64,000 bases of DNA from Achromobacter sp. MYb9 (lineage in GTDB: Bacteria > Pseudomonadota > Gammaproteobacteria > Burkholderiales > Burkholderiaceae_B). Positions 50,351 to 58,030 of the stretch are shown here, piece by piece. Every line of letters begins with the position of its first letter. The first letter of the stretch is position 1. The stretch lies in NCBI RefSeq assembly GCF_002975275.1, contig NZ_PCOQ01000003.1:186001-250000 (forward strand). Reading direction: 5' to 3'. The notes under the pieces are model-generated. The model made no database searches. It saw only the letters and a list, made by a program, of their open reading frames with translations, and was not told where the DNA came from. The translations under genes were made by a program, and so were the position numbers.

Positions 50351-51919
50351 CTAATTCTGTAACCGACCGATGTACGCCGCCAACGCTGCGGCATGCCCCT
50401 GTTCGGCACGCAGGCCGACGTGGCCATCGGCTCGGACAACCACCAGCACAATGCCGCGCACGCCCAGTGCGTGGGCGATGTCGGGCGCCAGGTAGGCGTG
50501 CGCCCCGGGCACCCCGGTATTCGCGGTCAGGACGGTCACCTGTTCGATGATGGCTCCGTCGGCCAGTGCTTCCATGTCGCGGCGCACCTGTTCCAGGGCG
50601 TCCTCGGGCGTCGCGGCGCAGCCGATCAGCAGGGCGGTGTGACCGTGGCGGCCGGTGCAGGCATGCAGGTGGCCGATGCCGCCCGACGCGAACGCCAGGG
50701 GAATCTGATCAGGCAGGCGCTGGCCCGGCCAAAGGGCGTCGTGCGCATCGCCCATGACGATGGGGGATCCTGCGTAGTCGATATCAAGCTCGGCCTCCGC
50801 GACCGCTTCGTGGTGCCGCGAGGCAGGATCGGCAAAGATCGTCCGGATCGCCGCATCCCGTTCGCGGCGGGCGCGTTCCCCTTTGAGCATCTGTGCGCGT
50901 TCGGCGGCATCGCCCGAGGCCATTACCTGGTCGGCCACCGGGCGCCGTTCGGCGTGATAGCTGTCCAGCAGCGCGTCGGAACAATGCCCCTGGCAAACCA
51001 GCGCAAGCTTCCAGCCCAGGTTGTAGGCATCTTGCAGGCCGGTGTTCATGCCATGCCCTTGCGCCGGGCTACAAGTGTGCGCAGCGTCACCGGCCAGCAG
51101 CACGCGACCGGACCGGAAAGTCCGGGCAACCTTGGTGTGGCAATCGAAGCGCGTGGGATGCGAAATCTGGTCAAAGCGCGCCTCGGGCAGGTAGCGTTGC
51201 AAGGTGGCCAGCGCGTCGGCGACCAGATCGGATTGCGCCGAGCGGGGCCGAAGGTAGACGCGCCAGCGGCGGTCCGGCAGGGCCGTCAGGATGACCGGCG
51301 TGGGATCCAGATAGGCGTAGTTGGCTTCAAAGGACTCCGGCCATGCCGGGATGGCTGCATCGAACACGGCCCATGGCTGGTGGATGTCGTGGCCGTCTTG
51401 TTCGATACCCATCAACGTGCGGACGGTGCTGTGGTGCCCGTCGCATCCGACGACCCATTGCGCGTGGACCTCTGCCCGCGCGCCCCGCTGATCGATCGTG
51501 GCCGTCACGCCATCGGGTTGTGCCGCCAAGCCCACCAGCGTGGTGGCGCGCGTGACCGCGCCGCCGTGTGCGACGAGATAGTCGTGGAGGATGGATTCGG
51601 TGACTTCTTCCGAGATGCCGATATTGAAGGGATACCGGCTGCCGCACAGCGACAGGTCAATGTCGCCCAGCACGGCCCCATCGGCGTGAATACGGGCATG
51701 GCGCTGTTTGACGCCCAGGCGCAAGAGCGGGTCGGCGATGCCCAGTGCGTCCAGTATTTCGATTGATCGCGGATGCACGACGGTGGCGCGGTCCCAATCC
51801 ATGGGCTGCTCGTGCGCGTCGATCAGCAAGCACTGGACGCCTCGCCGAACCAGCTCCACGGCGGTGAGCAGGCCGGCAGGGCCCGCGCCTACGACCAGAA
51901 CGGTTGTCGCGATCATCAT
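50351..51919 (-). CDS. FAD-dependent aromatic-type monooxygenase
   Basis: A 522-residue flavoprotein of the class A hydroxylase group (PheA/TfdB/MhpA-like). The dinucleotide motif is VLVVGAGPAGLLTAVELVRRG, the DG motif is VVGCDGHHSTVR, and the second FAD motif is GRVLLAGDAAHTCSPAQGHGMNTGLQDAYNLGWKLALV. The C-terminal domain resembles the thioredoxin-like phenol-hydroxylase end domain (ALGVRGIVLVVVRADGHVGLRA). ATG 51919 has GGGAG six bases upstream. It hydroxylates an unknown aromatic or quinone-like compound using NAD(P)H and oxygen. Confidence 0.9.
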   Translation of the reverse strand: MMIATTVLVVGAGPAGLLTAVELVRRGVQCLLIDAHEQPMDWDRATVVHPRSIEILDALGIADPLLRLGVKQRHARIHADGAVLGDIDLSLCGSRYPFNIGISEEVTESILHDYLVAHGGAVTRATTLVGLAAQPDGVTATIDQRGARAEVHAQWVVGCDGHHSTVRTLMGIEQDGHDIHQPWAVFDAAIPAWPESFEANYAYLDPTPVILTALPDRRWRVYLRPRSAQSDLVADALATLQRYLPEARFDQISHPTRFDCHTKVARTFRSGRVLLAGDAAHTCSPAQGHGMNTGLQDAYNLGWKLALVCQGHCSDALLDSYHAERRPVADQVMASGDAAERAQMLKGERARRERDAAIRTIFADPASRHHEAVAEAELDIDYAGSPIVMGDAHDALWPGQRLPDQIPLAFASGGIGHLHACTGRHGHTALLIGCAATPEDALEQVRRDMEALADGAIIEQVTVLTANTGVPGAHAYLAPDIAHALGVRGIVLVVVRADGHVGLRAEQGHAAALAAYIGRLQN

Positions 51920-52082
51920 GGATCTCCCTGAGCGGGGTGGTCATCGGCGGGGGGGCGTGCGTTACGCGATTCGCGTCCGGCGAAATTAGAGCAAGCGCGA
52001 TGCCGCCGTCAACGGTTCCGAACTGCGCCGAATGGCTGAGGGACCGGAAGACCGGTGCGGGCATACCAGACGCTGGCGCCAT

Positions 52083-52118
52083 GAACAAGGCCGCGGGATC
52101 AACGCCGCGGCCTTGTTC
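52083..52118. terminator. Perfect 14-bp hairpin after the DUF1993 gene
   Basis: GAACAAGGCCGCGG and CCGCGGCCTTGTTC are exact complements around an eight-base loop, 39 bases past the DUF1993 stop on the minus strand. There is no T tract after it, yet the stem is strong enough to end or protect the transcript. Confidence 0.55.
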
Positions 52119-52156
52119 AATGGTGCGGCGTCAGGCCCGCACGCACTTCGGTGACA

Positions 52157-52666
52157 TCAATACGCGCCCATGTAGTCGCGCTTGCCGACTTCGATGCCGT
52201 TATGGCGCAGGATCGCGTAGGACGTCGTGACGTGGAAGAAGAACTGCGGCAGGCCGTAATGCAGCAGGTAGGCGCTGCCCGACAATTTCTTTTCTTTCGG
52301 GGTGCCCGGGCGCAGCACGATTTCCAGGGACGCGCTTTGCTCGAACTGTTCCGGCTTGAAGGAGCCGACATGCGCCAGGGTCTTGGCGATCAGGGCCTGC
52401 AGCTCGGCGAACGAGGGTTCGCCATCGGGCCACGACGGGACTTCCGCGCCGGCCAGGCGGGACGCGATGCCCTTGGCGAAGTCAGCGGCAATCTGCACCT
52501 GGCGCGACAGCGGAAACATGTCCGGGAACAGACGCGCGCCCAGGTAGGCGGACGGGTCGATGTTCTTTTCGGTGGCGTGGGCTTCGGCCTTCTTCAGCAC
52601 GTCCGACAGGGCGGACAGCATTTGCTTGATGACGGGGACGGAAGCGTCGTACATAGGACTGGTCAT
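52157..52666 (-). CDS. DUF1993-family protein
   Basis: A 169-residue helical protein. MYDASVPVIKQMLSALSDVLKKAEAHA, ARLFPDMFPLSRQVQIAADFAKGIASRLAG and LPQFFFHVTTSYAILRHNGIEVGKRDYMG are the characteristic DUF1993 blocks, a family with a DinB-like four-helix fold and no proven function. ATG 52666 has only a weak ribosome site. It is transcribed alone, with a strong hairpin after it and a LuxR remnant before it on the same strand. Confidence 0.88.
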   Translation of the reverse strand: MTSPMYDASVPVIKQMLSALSDVLKKAEAHATEKNIDPSAYLGARLFPDMFPLSRQVQIAADFAKGIASRLAGAEVPSWPDGEPSFAELQALIAKTLAHVGSFKPEQFEQSASLEIVLRPGTPKEKKLSGSAYLLHYGLPQFFFHVTTSYAILRHNGIEVGKRDYMGAY

Positions 52667-52754
52667 GAGGGGGCTCGCAGAATGGGTGAAGCGGGCGCGG
52701 GGCAACCCGCGCGGCAGGCCCAAGACTACCAGCAATCGGCGACAGGATGGCGGC

Positions 52755-52880
52755 TTGCAGGATCCCTGCGGTCAGGGCCTTCAATGTGGCGGCGACGCGG
52801 GTCGAGCAATCCAGTTTGCGGAACACGCTTTCGACGTGGGCGCGCACTGTGCTGGTCGCGCGGCCTCGTGCAAGGGGGAT
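52755..52880 (-). pseudogene. C-terminal HTH remnant of a LuxR/NarL-type regulator
   Basis: The minus strand encodes STVRAHVESVFRKLDCSTRVAATLKALTAGIL, the second half of a LuxR HTH (TVRxHVxxxFRKLxxxxR). The recognition turn before it and any receiver or ligand domain are missing, and the reading frame has no start. It appears to be the end of a deleted regulator gene. Confidence 0.5.
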
Positions 52881-52884
52881 TCCT

Positions 52885-52912
52885 GCGCTGCCGGGCCCAT
52901 GCCCGGCAGCGC
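52885..52912. terminator. Perfect 12-bp GC-rich hairpin
   Basis: GCGCTGCCGGGC and GCCCGGCAGCGC are exact complements around CCAT. It lies between the LuxR remnant and the promoter region of the oxidoreductase gene. It lacks a T tract. Confidence 0.45.
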
Positions 52913-52981
52913 GCCGTGCCGGCGGTTTGCTGCTACCACTCAAATGTACTTTTTATGTTCCGTATTTCTTTGAAATAGCCG

Positions 52982-53024
52982 GGTTATCCCTAGTAATAGG
53001 GCTCCTTTCTGGCGCGTTATAACC
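52982..53024. promoter_or_regulatory. Nested inverted repeats before the RraA-cluster operon
   Basis: CCCTA-GTAA-TAGGG (52988-53001) is a perfect inner repeat; GGTTAT (52982-52987) and ATAACC (53019-53024) frame it. The AT-rich context 24 bases before the start codon is where an operator would be expected. The GntR regulator at 56089-56754 is the natural candidate to bind. Confidence 0.4.
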
Positions 53025-53047
53025 ATGTCTGTATTTTTTTTGTATTT

Positions 53048-53929
53048 ATGAACATGAAAATAGCTCTGATTGGATGTGGGGAAGTGGGCGACTGCTATGC
53101 GCAGGCGTGGGTGGCCGGCGGGCATTCCATCGTCGGCATCTGCGAACTGCGGCAGGACGCCGCGATGCAGGCGCGCGCGGCCTCGCACGGCAGCGTGTTG
53201 CACGCCGAACCCGGCCCCTGGCTGGCGCAAGCCGACATCGTGGTGTCGGCGGTCTTCGGTCACGCGGCGCTGCACGTTGCCGCGCAGGCGCTGCCGCATC
53301 TGCGCGGCGACGCGTCGTATGCCGATTTCACGACCGCAAGCGCGGCCGACATGCGCGCTGCCGCCGACATCGCCGCGCAACGCGGCGTGCCCTTTACCGA
53401 CGTGGCGATCATGGGCGCCATTGCGCTGCTGGGCGCGCGCACGCCGCTGTTGTGCGCCGGCACGGGCGCACCGGCCGTGGCCGCCTTCACGCTGGCTTGC
53501 GGCGCGCCCGCGCAGGCGATCGAGGGCCAGGCGGGCGATGCCGTCCGCCTCAAGCTGTTGCGCAGCATCCTGACCAAAGGCATGGAAAGCCTGGCCGTCG
53601 AATGTCTGGTCGCGGCCGAAAGCATGGGCCTGCGGGCGTCGCTGTACGAAGTGCTGTCCGATATGGATCGGACGCCCCTGACGACATTCGTCGACTCGTT
53701 CGTGCGTTCGCATGTGCTGCATGCGCCGCGCCGTCTGGCCGAGGTGCGCGAAGCGCGCGAGCAATTGGTCGAGGCCGGCCTGCAGCCGCTGGTGCTGGAT
53801 GGCGTCGAACGGCTCTTCGCCCGAACAGCCAAGGGTATCGAAGCGGCGCGCGACGCAGGCTCGTTCAACGTGCCCGATTCCGTCGCGGACCGGCTGGCAT
53901 GGCTGACGCCCCTGGCGCGCCAATCCTGA
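53048..53929 (+). CDS. NAD(P)-dependent oxidoreductase, 6PGDH-like with DUF1932
   Basis: A 293-residue two-domain enzyme of the beta-hydroxyacid dehydrogenase group. The N-terminal Rossmann domain starts IALIGCGEVGDCYAQAW (GxGxxG) and the C-terminal helical domain (DUF1932) has RLKLLRSILTKGMESLAVECLVAAE, containing the conserved lysine of this superfamily. No ribosome site stands out before ATG 53048; ATG 53054 is an alternative. It starts an operon with a Bug receptor and an RraA-type aldolase, so it probably oxidises or reduces a hydroxy-acid intermediate. Confidence 0.9.
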   Translation: MNMKIALIGCGEVGDCYAQAWVAGGHSIVGICELRQDAAMQARAASHGSVLHAEPGPWLAQADIVVSAVFGHAALHVAAQALPHLRGDASYADFTTASAADMRAAADIAAQRGVPFTDVAIMGAIALLGARTPLLCAGTGAPAVAAFTLACGAPAQAIEGQAGDAVRLKLLRSILTKGMESLAVECLVAAESMGLRASLYEVLSDMDRTPLTTFVDSFVRSHVLHAPRRLAEVREAREQLVEAGLQPLVLDGVERLFARTAKGIEAARDAGSFNVPDSVADRLAWLTPLARQS

Positions 53930-53988
53930 ATCCCGCAGAGCGGCCCCGAAGAGGGCCGCGACATTCCCGAATACAAGTGAGGAAGACA

Positions 53989-54954
53989 ATGACATCCGTA
54001 AAGACTTTGCTGGCGTCGGCGCTGCTGGCGGCTTGCGCCGTGGCCAGCGCGGCCGATATGGGCTCGGCCCCCATCACGCTGATCTCTCCGTTTCCGCCGG
54101 GCGGGGGCACCGACACCTTGACCCGCATGATCGGCTCGGCCATCGCGCAGGACACGGGCTGGAACATCGTGGTCGAAAACAAGCCGGGCGCGGGCGGCAA
54201 CCTGGCGCTTGACGCCACGGCGCGCGCCAAGCCCGACGGCCACACGCTGGTCATGGCGCAGACGGACAACATCGTGCTGAACCCGTGGCTCTATAACAAG
54301 CTCAGCTACGACACCTTCAAGGATTTCAAGCCGGTGGGCCTGGTGGCCTCGTCCCCCAGCGTGTTCGTGGTGGTGCCGGAATCCCCCTACAAGACGCTGG
54401 ACGACGTGGTCAAGGCAGCGAAGGCGCGGCCGGGCCAGGTGTCGCTGGGCATCCCCGGCATCGGCGGCAGCGGCGACCTGATCGGCCATCTGTGGCGCAA
54501 GGCCGCGGGCATGGAGCTGATGCACGTGCCGTACCGTGGCTGGTCGCAGGCGTTCCCGGATCTGGCCAGCGGCCGCATCGACCTCTACACCGGATCCGTG
54601 GCGTCGCTGCTGCCTCAGATCCGCGGTGGCAAGGTGCGCGCGCTGGCCGTGGTGGCGGACGCGCGTTCGCCCGCCTTGCCCGATGTGCCGACCTTCGCGG
54701 AAAGCGGTTTCAAGACCATCAATCAAACGATCTGGTGGGGGCTGATGGCGCCCGGCAAGACGCCGGATGACGTGGTCGCGACGCTGAATCAGGCGCTGAA
54801 CAAATCTCAGGCGCAACCGGACGTCGTGAAGAAGCTGGAAGACTCGGGCTACAGCGTCATGACGGGCACGCCGGCGGACCTGGGCAAACGCCATCGCGCC
54901 GACCACGACATCTTCGGCAAGGTCGTGCAGGAAGCCGGCATCCCGAAACAATGA
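53989..54954 (+). CDS. Bug-type tripartite tricarboxylate substrate-binding protein
   Basis: A 321-residue periplasmic binding protein. The signal peptide ends at about ASA (residue 21). Bug blocks: ITLISPFPPGGGTDTLTRMIG, IVVENKPGAGGNLALDATA, VSLGIPGIGGSGDL and VPYRGWSQAFPDLASGRIDLYTG. GAGGAAG precedes the ATG. It lies between the DUF1932 oxidoreductase and RraA-type genes, all on one strand with gaps of 59 and 39 bases, so it likely delivers the substrate of those enzymes. The membrane TctAB part is not in the window. Confidence 0.92.
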   Translation: MTSVKTLLASALLAACAVASAADMGSAPITLISPFPPGGGTDTLTRMIGSAIAQDTGWNIVVENKPGAGGNLALDATARAKPDGHTLVMAQTDNIVLNPWLYNKLSYDTFKDFKPVGLVASSPSVFVVVPESPYKTLDDVVKAAKARPGQVSLGIPGIGGSGDLIGHLWRKAAGMELMHVPYRGWSQAFPDLASGRIDLYTGSVASLLPQIRGGKVRALAVVADARSPALPDVPTFAESGFKTINQTIWWGLMAPGKTPDDVVATLNQALNKSQAQPDVVKKLEDSGYSVMTGTPADLGKRHRADHDIFGKVVQEAGIPKQ

Positions 54955-54993
54955 TCTTGCGAACCCCCCAGTTCAAGCACCAGGAGACCCCTA

Positions 54994-55662
54994 ATGACCG
55001 GTTTTGATATCCATCCGCGCAAGCGCGCGGTCGCCAGCGAGTTTGTCGAGAAGTTCCGCCGCATCCCCGTCGCCAACATCAGCGACTGCATGTCGCGCAT
55101 GACGGCCGGCGGCGCGCGCCTGCGGCCCATGCATGACGGCCATCCGCTGGCCGGTCCCGCGCTGACGGTGCGCACGCGCCCGGGCGACAACCTGCTGGTG
55201 CACAAGGCGCTGGAACTGGCGCAGCCGGGCGATGTGGTGGTGGTGGACGCCGGCGGCGACCTTACCAACGCCATCATCGGCGAGATCATGACCACCTATG
55301 CGCAGACGCGCGGTCTGGCCGGTATCGTGATCAATGGCGCGATCCGCGATAGCGGCACCATCCGGCGCGGCTCGTTCCCGGTGTACGCCGCCGGCGTGAC
55401 GCACCGCGGGCCGTACAAGGATGGTCCGGGCGAGATCAACGCCGTCATCGCGCTGGACGGCATGACGATCGAGCCGGGCGACCTGATCCTGGGCGACGAA
55501 GACGGCTTGCTGTCCTTGCCGTATGACCTGGTACCCGCCCTGTATGAAGCCGCATCGGCCAAGCATGCGGTCGAAGAGCAGATGCTGGCGCAGATCGCCG
55601 CCGGTACGCTGGATACCTCGTGGATCGACGCCCGGATGAAGGCGCAGGGCTGGAAGCCCTGA
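54994..55662 (+). CDS. RraA-family/4-hydroxy-4-methyl-2-oxoglutarate aldolase-like protein
   Basis: A 222-residue protein of the RraA/HMG-aldolase fold. VANISDCMSRM is the start of the domain; GDVVVVDAGGDLTNAIIGEIM and GIVINGAIRDSGTIR carry the metal- and pyruvate-binding residues of the aldolase group (GxxR-D). It has an 11-residue longer N-terminus than RraA itself. AGGAG precedes ATG 54994. It most likely cleaves a 4-hydroxy-2-oxo-acid or decarboxylates oxaloacetate in the pathway encoded with the oxidoreductase and Bug receptor, rather than regulating RNase E. Confidence 0.88.
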   Translation: MTGFDIHPRKRAVASEFVEKFRRIPVANISDCMSRMTAGGARLRPMHDGHPLAGPALTVRTRPGDNLLVHKALELAQPGDVVVVDAGGDLTNAIIGEIMTTYAQTRGLAGIVINGAIRDSGTIRRGSFPVYAAGVTHRGPYKDGPGEINAVIALDGMTIEPGDLILGDEDGLLSLPYDLVPALYEAASAKHAVEEQMLAQIAAGTLDTSWIDARMKAQGWKP

Positions 55663-55685
55663 GCCGGCAGCGCCAAGGCCCGCCG

Positions 55686-56048
55686 TCAGGCCTTGGCGAT
55701 TCCCAGGCGGCGCAGGAGCCGGTCTTTGATTGCGCCGCCATAGGCCCACGACAGCACCGCCAGCACCAGCATCGCCACCGTGAAATAGGCGCGCGCGGCC
55801 ATCGGTACCGGATTCAGTTCCGCGATGGTCCGCATCGGCTCATAAGACGTGAAGTCACTGGCCGCCAGCACGCTGAACAGCAGGGCCAGCACGGGCCCCG
55901 TGAAATGCGGACGTTCGCCCCGTGTCGCCGGGTCGGCGTGGAACGACCAGCGCAACAGCTGCACCAGATGGACGGCGACCGTGACCAGTGGAATGGCTAC
56001 CGCTAGCAGCAGGACGAAAAGGGCGACGAGGATTTGGGGCGAATACAT
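55686..56048 (-). CDS. Small membrane protein of unknown function
   Basis: A 120-residue protein with three hydrophobic helices (ILVALFVLLLAVAIPLVTVAVHLVQLL; GPVLALLFSVLAASDF; AYFTVAMLVLAVLSWAYG). I do not recognise a family. It lies on the opposite strand to the RraA operon, convergent with it (23 bases between stops), and follows the GntR gene by 40 bases, so the two may be co-transcribed. Confidence 0.72.
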   Translation of the reverse strand: MYSPQILVALFVLLLAVAIPLVTVAVHLVQLLRWSFHADPATRGERPHFTGPVLALLFSVLAASDFTSYEPMRTIAELNPVPMAARAYFTVAMLVLAVLSWAYGGAIKDRLLRRLGIAKA

Positions 56049-56088
56049 GAAAGCGAATAGTGGGAAAGGCGGAAAACCGCGGCCGGGA

Positions 56089-56754
56089 TCACGCGCCTGA
56101 CGTGTCGGCTGGCGGCTTGCGCTGGCTGCGGAAAAGCAGGTGCGTCGTGGTCAGGTGAAAGCGCATGGCGATGTCCGCGCATCCCGGATCGCGTGCCCGC
56201 AGCGCGGCGATGATCTGGCGATGGTGTTCCACGCTGCGCAGCATGTCGTCGTGCGTGTAGAAGTAGAACGAGCCGATGATGATCGGCATGTCCAGCAGGT
56301 TTTCCACCATTGTTCGCACCCGCGCGGATTGCGCTGCATCCAGCAAGGCGTGGTGAAAGAGGTTGTTGCAGTGTTGGACGCGCGCCACGCGGTCGGTGTC
56401 ATCGGAGACGATGGCGGCCAGCATGCGCTCGTTGATCTGCTCAAGGTGGTCGATCTGTTCGGGCGTGGCGCGCTCGGCAGCGGTACGCGCGGCATAAGGT
56501 TCAAGCAGCAGGCGCAGTTCGAACGCCTCGTTGATGTCGCGGTCCACCCAGCCCAGCACCACCGCGCCGCGCCGGCCCTCACGCTTGACTAGGCCATCGG
56601 TAATCAGCCGTTCGATCGCGCTGCGCACCGGCGTGCGGCTGACGGAAAGCTCGGCCGCGATGTGCTCTTCGCGCAGCCGCTCGCCAGGCAGGAACACACC
56701 GGACATCAGCCGTCGGCGGAGTTCCCCGTAGACAAGGTCGCGGGCGCTGGTCAT
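56089..56754 (-). CDS. GntR-family regulator, FadR subgroup
   Basis: A 221-residue regulator with the winged HTH at residues 4-65 (VYGELRRRLMSGVFLPGERLREEHIAAELSVSRTPVRSAIERLITDGLVKR) and an FCD-type all-helical effector domain with metal-binding candidates in NNLFHHALLDAA and EHHRQIIAALRARD. FCD regulators respond to small carboxylates, which fits the neighbouring oxidoreductase/Bug/RraA operon. The nested inverted repeat at 52982-53024 is a plausible target. Confidence 0.9.
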   Translation of the reverse strand: MTSARDLVYGELRRRLMSGVFLPGERLREEHIAAELSVSRTPVRSAIERLITDGLVKREGRRGAVVLGWVDRDINEAFELRLLLEPYAARTAAERATPEQIDHLEQINERMLAAIVSDDTDRVARVQHCNNLFHHALLDAAQSARVRTMVENLLDMPIIIGSFYFYTHDDMLRSVEHHRQIIAALRARDPGCADIAMRFHLTTTHLLFRSQRKPPADTSGA

Positions 56755-56859
56755 GGTGGCGCGGAATTCCTGAGGGCGCGAAGAGATCCAGACTATACCC
56801 GAAGGGGGGCGCGATTTTGCGCGAAAACCGGCCCTTGCGCGACGGTGGCGCGGGCGCGT

Positions 56860-57906
56860 TTACCCATGCATCCGGACGTCGCGGGGCGACACGCCGAACA
56901 GACGCTTGAAGGCCGTGGCGAAATTGGCGGCGCTGGAATAGCCGGCCATGGCCGCGGCCTGGGCGACGCTGACGCCTTGATTCAACAATGCGCGCTGGGC
57001 CGCCCGTAGCCGTTGCTCTCGCAGATATTCAACGGCGGACGACCCCGTCAGCGCGTAAAAGCCCTGTTGCAGCGCCCGCACGCCCAAGCCGGTTTGCGCG
57101 GTCAGGTCGGCCAGACGGCCCGGGCCAGTGACTTTTCCGGCATCGATGCGGGCACGCAGGTCCAGCAGACGCGCGGCGTGACGCGGGTTGATGCGACTGG
57201 CCAGCGTACCGGCGCTTTGTCCGCCGGCGGCCGCAGCCAGGGCCACGTGCCGAAGCCCTTCTCCCAGCAAGGCCAGACACCGGGATTCCAGCATCAACCG
57301 GTCCACGCCGTCCTCGTGGGCGGGAGGTCGCGCGATGCGTTGCGCCAGCGTGACGCCGCGTGGCGTGAGCGTCCACGCATGCAGCGCCAGATGCGTCTGT
57401 AGAAAGGACTGGATGGCCCAGGTGTCGACGGCGCCCGGCGAGGACCCGCCGGGAATCAGCCCGCCGTCCTGTAGCCATTGCGGCGCCACTGTCAGCGTGA
57501 TCGACCGTTCGCGGTGGTTGCGCGCCGCCCGGCGCATGAAGCTGGCGGGTCCGGTCAGCATCAGCAGGCGCGCTTGCAGGCCTTCGCCCGGCGCGGGACC
57601 CTTGAGGCGCAGGTGGTGATGGCCGAACTCCAGCTCGACGTCGCCTTGTTCCAGCACGATCAATTTCAAGCCCGGCGTGAGCGTGGAGCGTACGAGGTTG
57701 TCACCGCAATCGCGGACGTCGGCACGCCGCAGCATCAGGCCGGGCCGCATCGCCAATACCTCGAAGCTGCCTTCCAGCGGGGTCTTGGCGCCCGCGCCAT
57801 GGCGGGATTCGATATCGTGCGATCCCCCCATGTGCGTCCCCGCCGCCCGCAATTGGTCGGATGAGATCCCGCCCGCCATTTCCGCCCGTTTTCGCGGCCC
57901 CGCCAT
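56860..57906 (-). CDS. AraC-family regulator, PchR-like
   Basis: A 348-residue AraC protein whose C-terminal double HTH spans about residues 245-346 (VRALQQGFYALTGSSAVEYLREQRLRAAQRALLNQGVSVAQAAAMAGYSSAANFATAFKRLFGVSPRDVR). The N-terminal half has the sheet-rich pattern of siderophore-sensing PchR types (LKLIVLEQGDVELEFGHHHLRL). ATG 57906 has GGAG seven bases upstream. It is divergent from the CirA-like receptor, a classical arrangement in which the regulator induces uptake when its ferric-siderophore is present. Confidence 0.88.
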   Translation of the reverse strand: MAGPRKRAEMAGGISSDQLRAAGTHMGGSHDIESRHGAGAKTPLEGSFEVLAMRPGLMLRRADVRDCGDNLVRSTLTPGLKLIVLEQGDVELEFGHHHLRLKGPAPGEGLQARLLMLTGPASFMRRAARNHRERSITLTVAPQWLQDGGLIPGGSSPGAVDTWAIQSFLQTHLALHAWTLTPRGVTLAQRIARPPAHEDGVDRLMLESRCLALLGEGLRHVALAAAAGGQSAGTLASRINPRHAARLLDLRARIDAGKVTGPGRLADLTAQTGLGVRALQQGFYALTGSSAVEYLREQRLRAAQRALLNQGVSVAQAAAMAGYSSAANFATAFKRLFGVSPRDVRMHG

Positions 57907-58030
57907 GCTTGCTCCAAAAAAAGTGAATACCCCCACGCTTCGCGCGCTTGCCGTGCGCCGCCGCAAAGCATCTGGTGCTTTGCGCAAACATGCGGGCCTG
58001 ATTTCCGTGGAATCATGGGCGGGCTTTCAA

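Larger units (their letters stand above)
52667..53047. other. 381-base spacer with a LuxR remnant, a hairpin and an AT-rich promoter region
   Basis: From left to right it holds the 5' side of the DUF1993 gene, a broken LuxR-type HTH fragment (52755-52880), a perfect 12-base-stem hairpin (52885-52912) and a 130-base AT-rich segment with nested inverted repeats before the oxidoreductase gene. No complete protein gene is visible. Confidence 0.6.

Noticed and set aside
53260..54951. 563-codon minus-strand frame across the DUF1932 and Bug genes
   Set aside because: Antisense to two recognised genes; no motifs and no start support.
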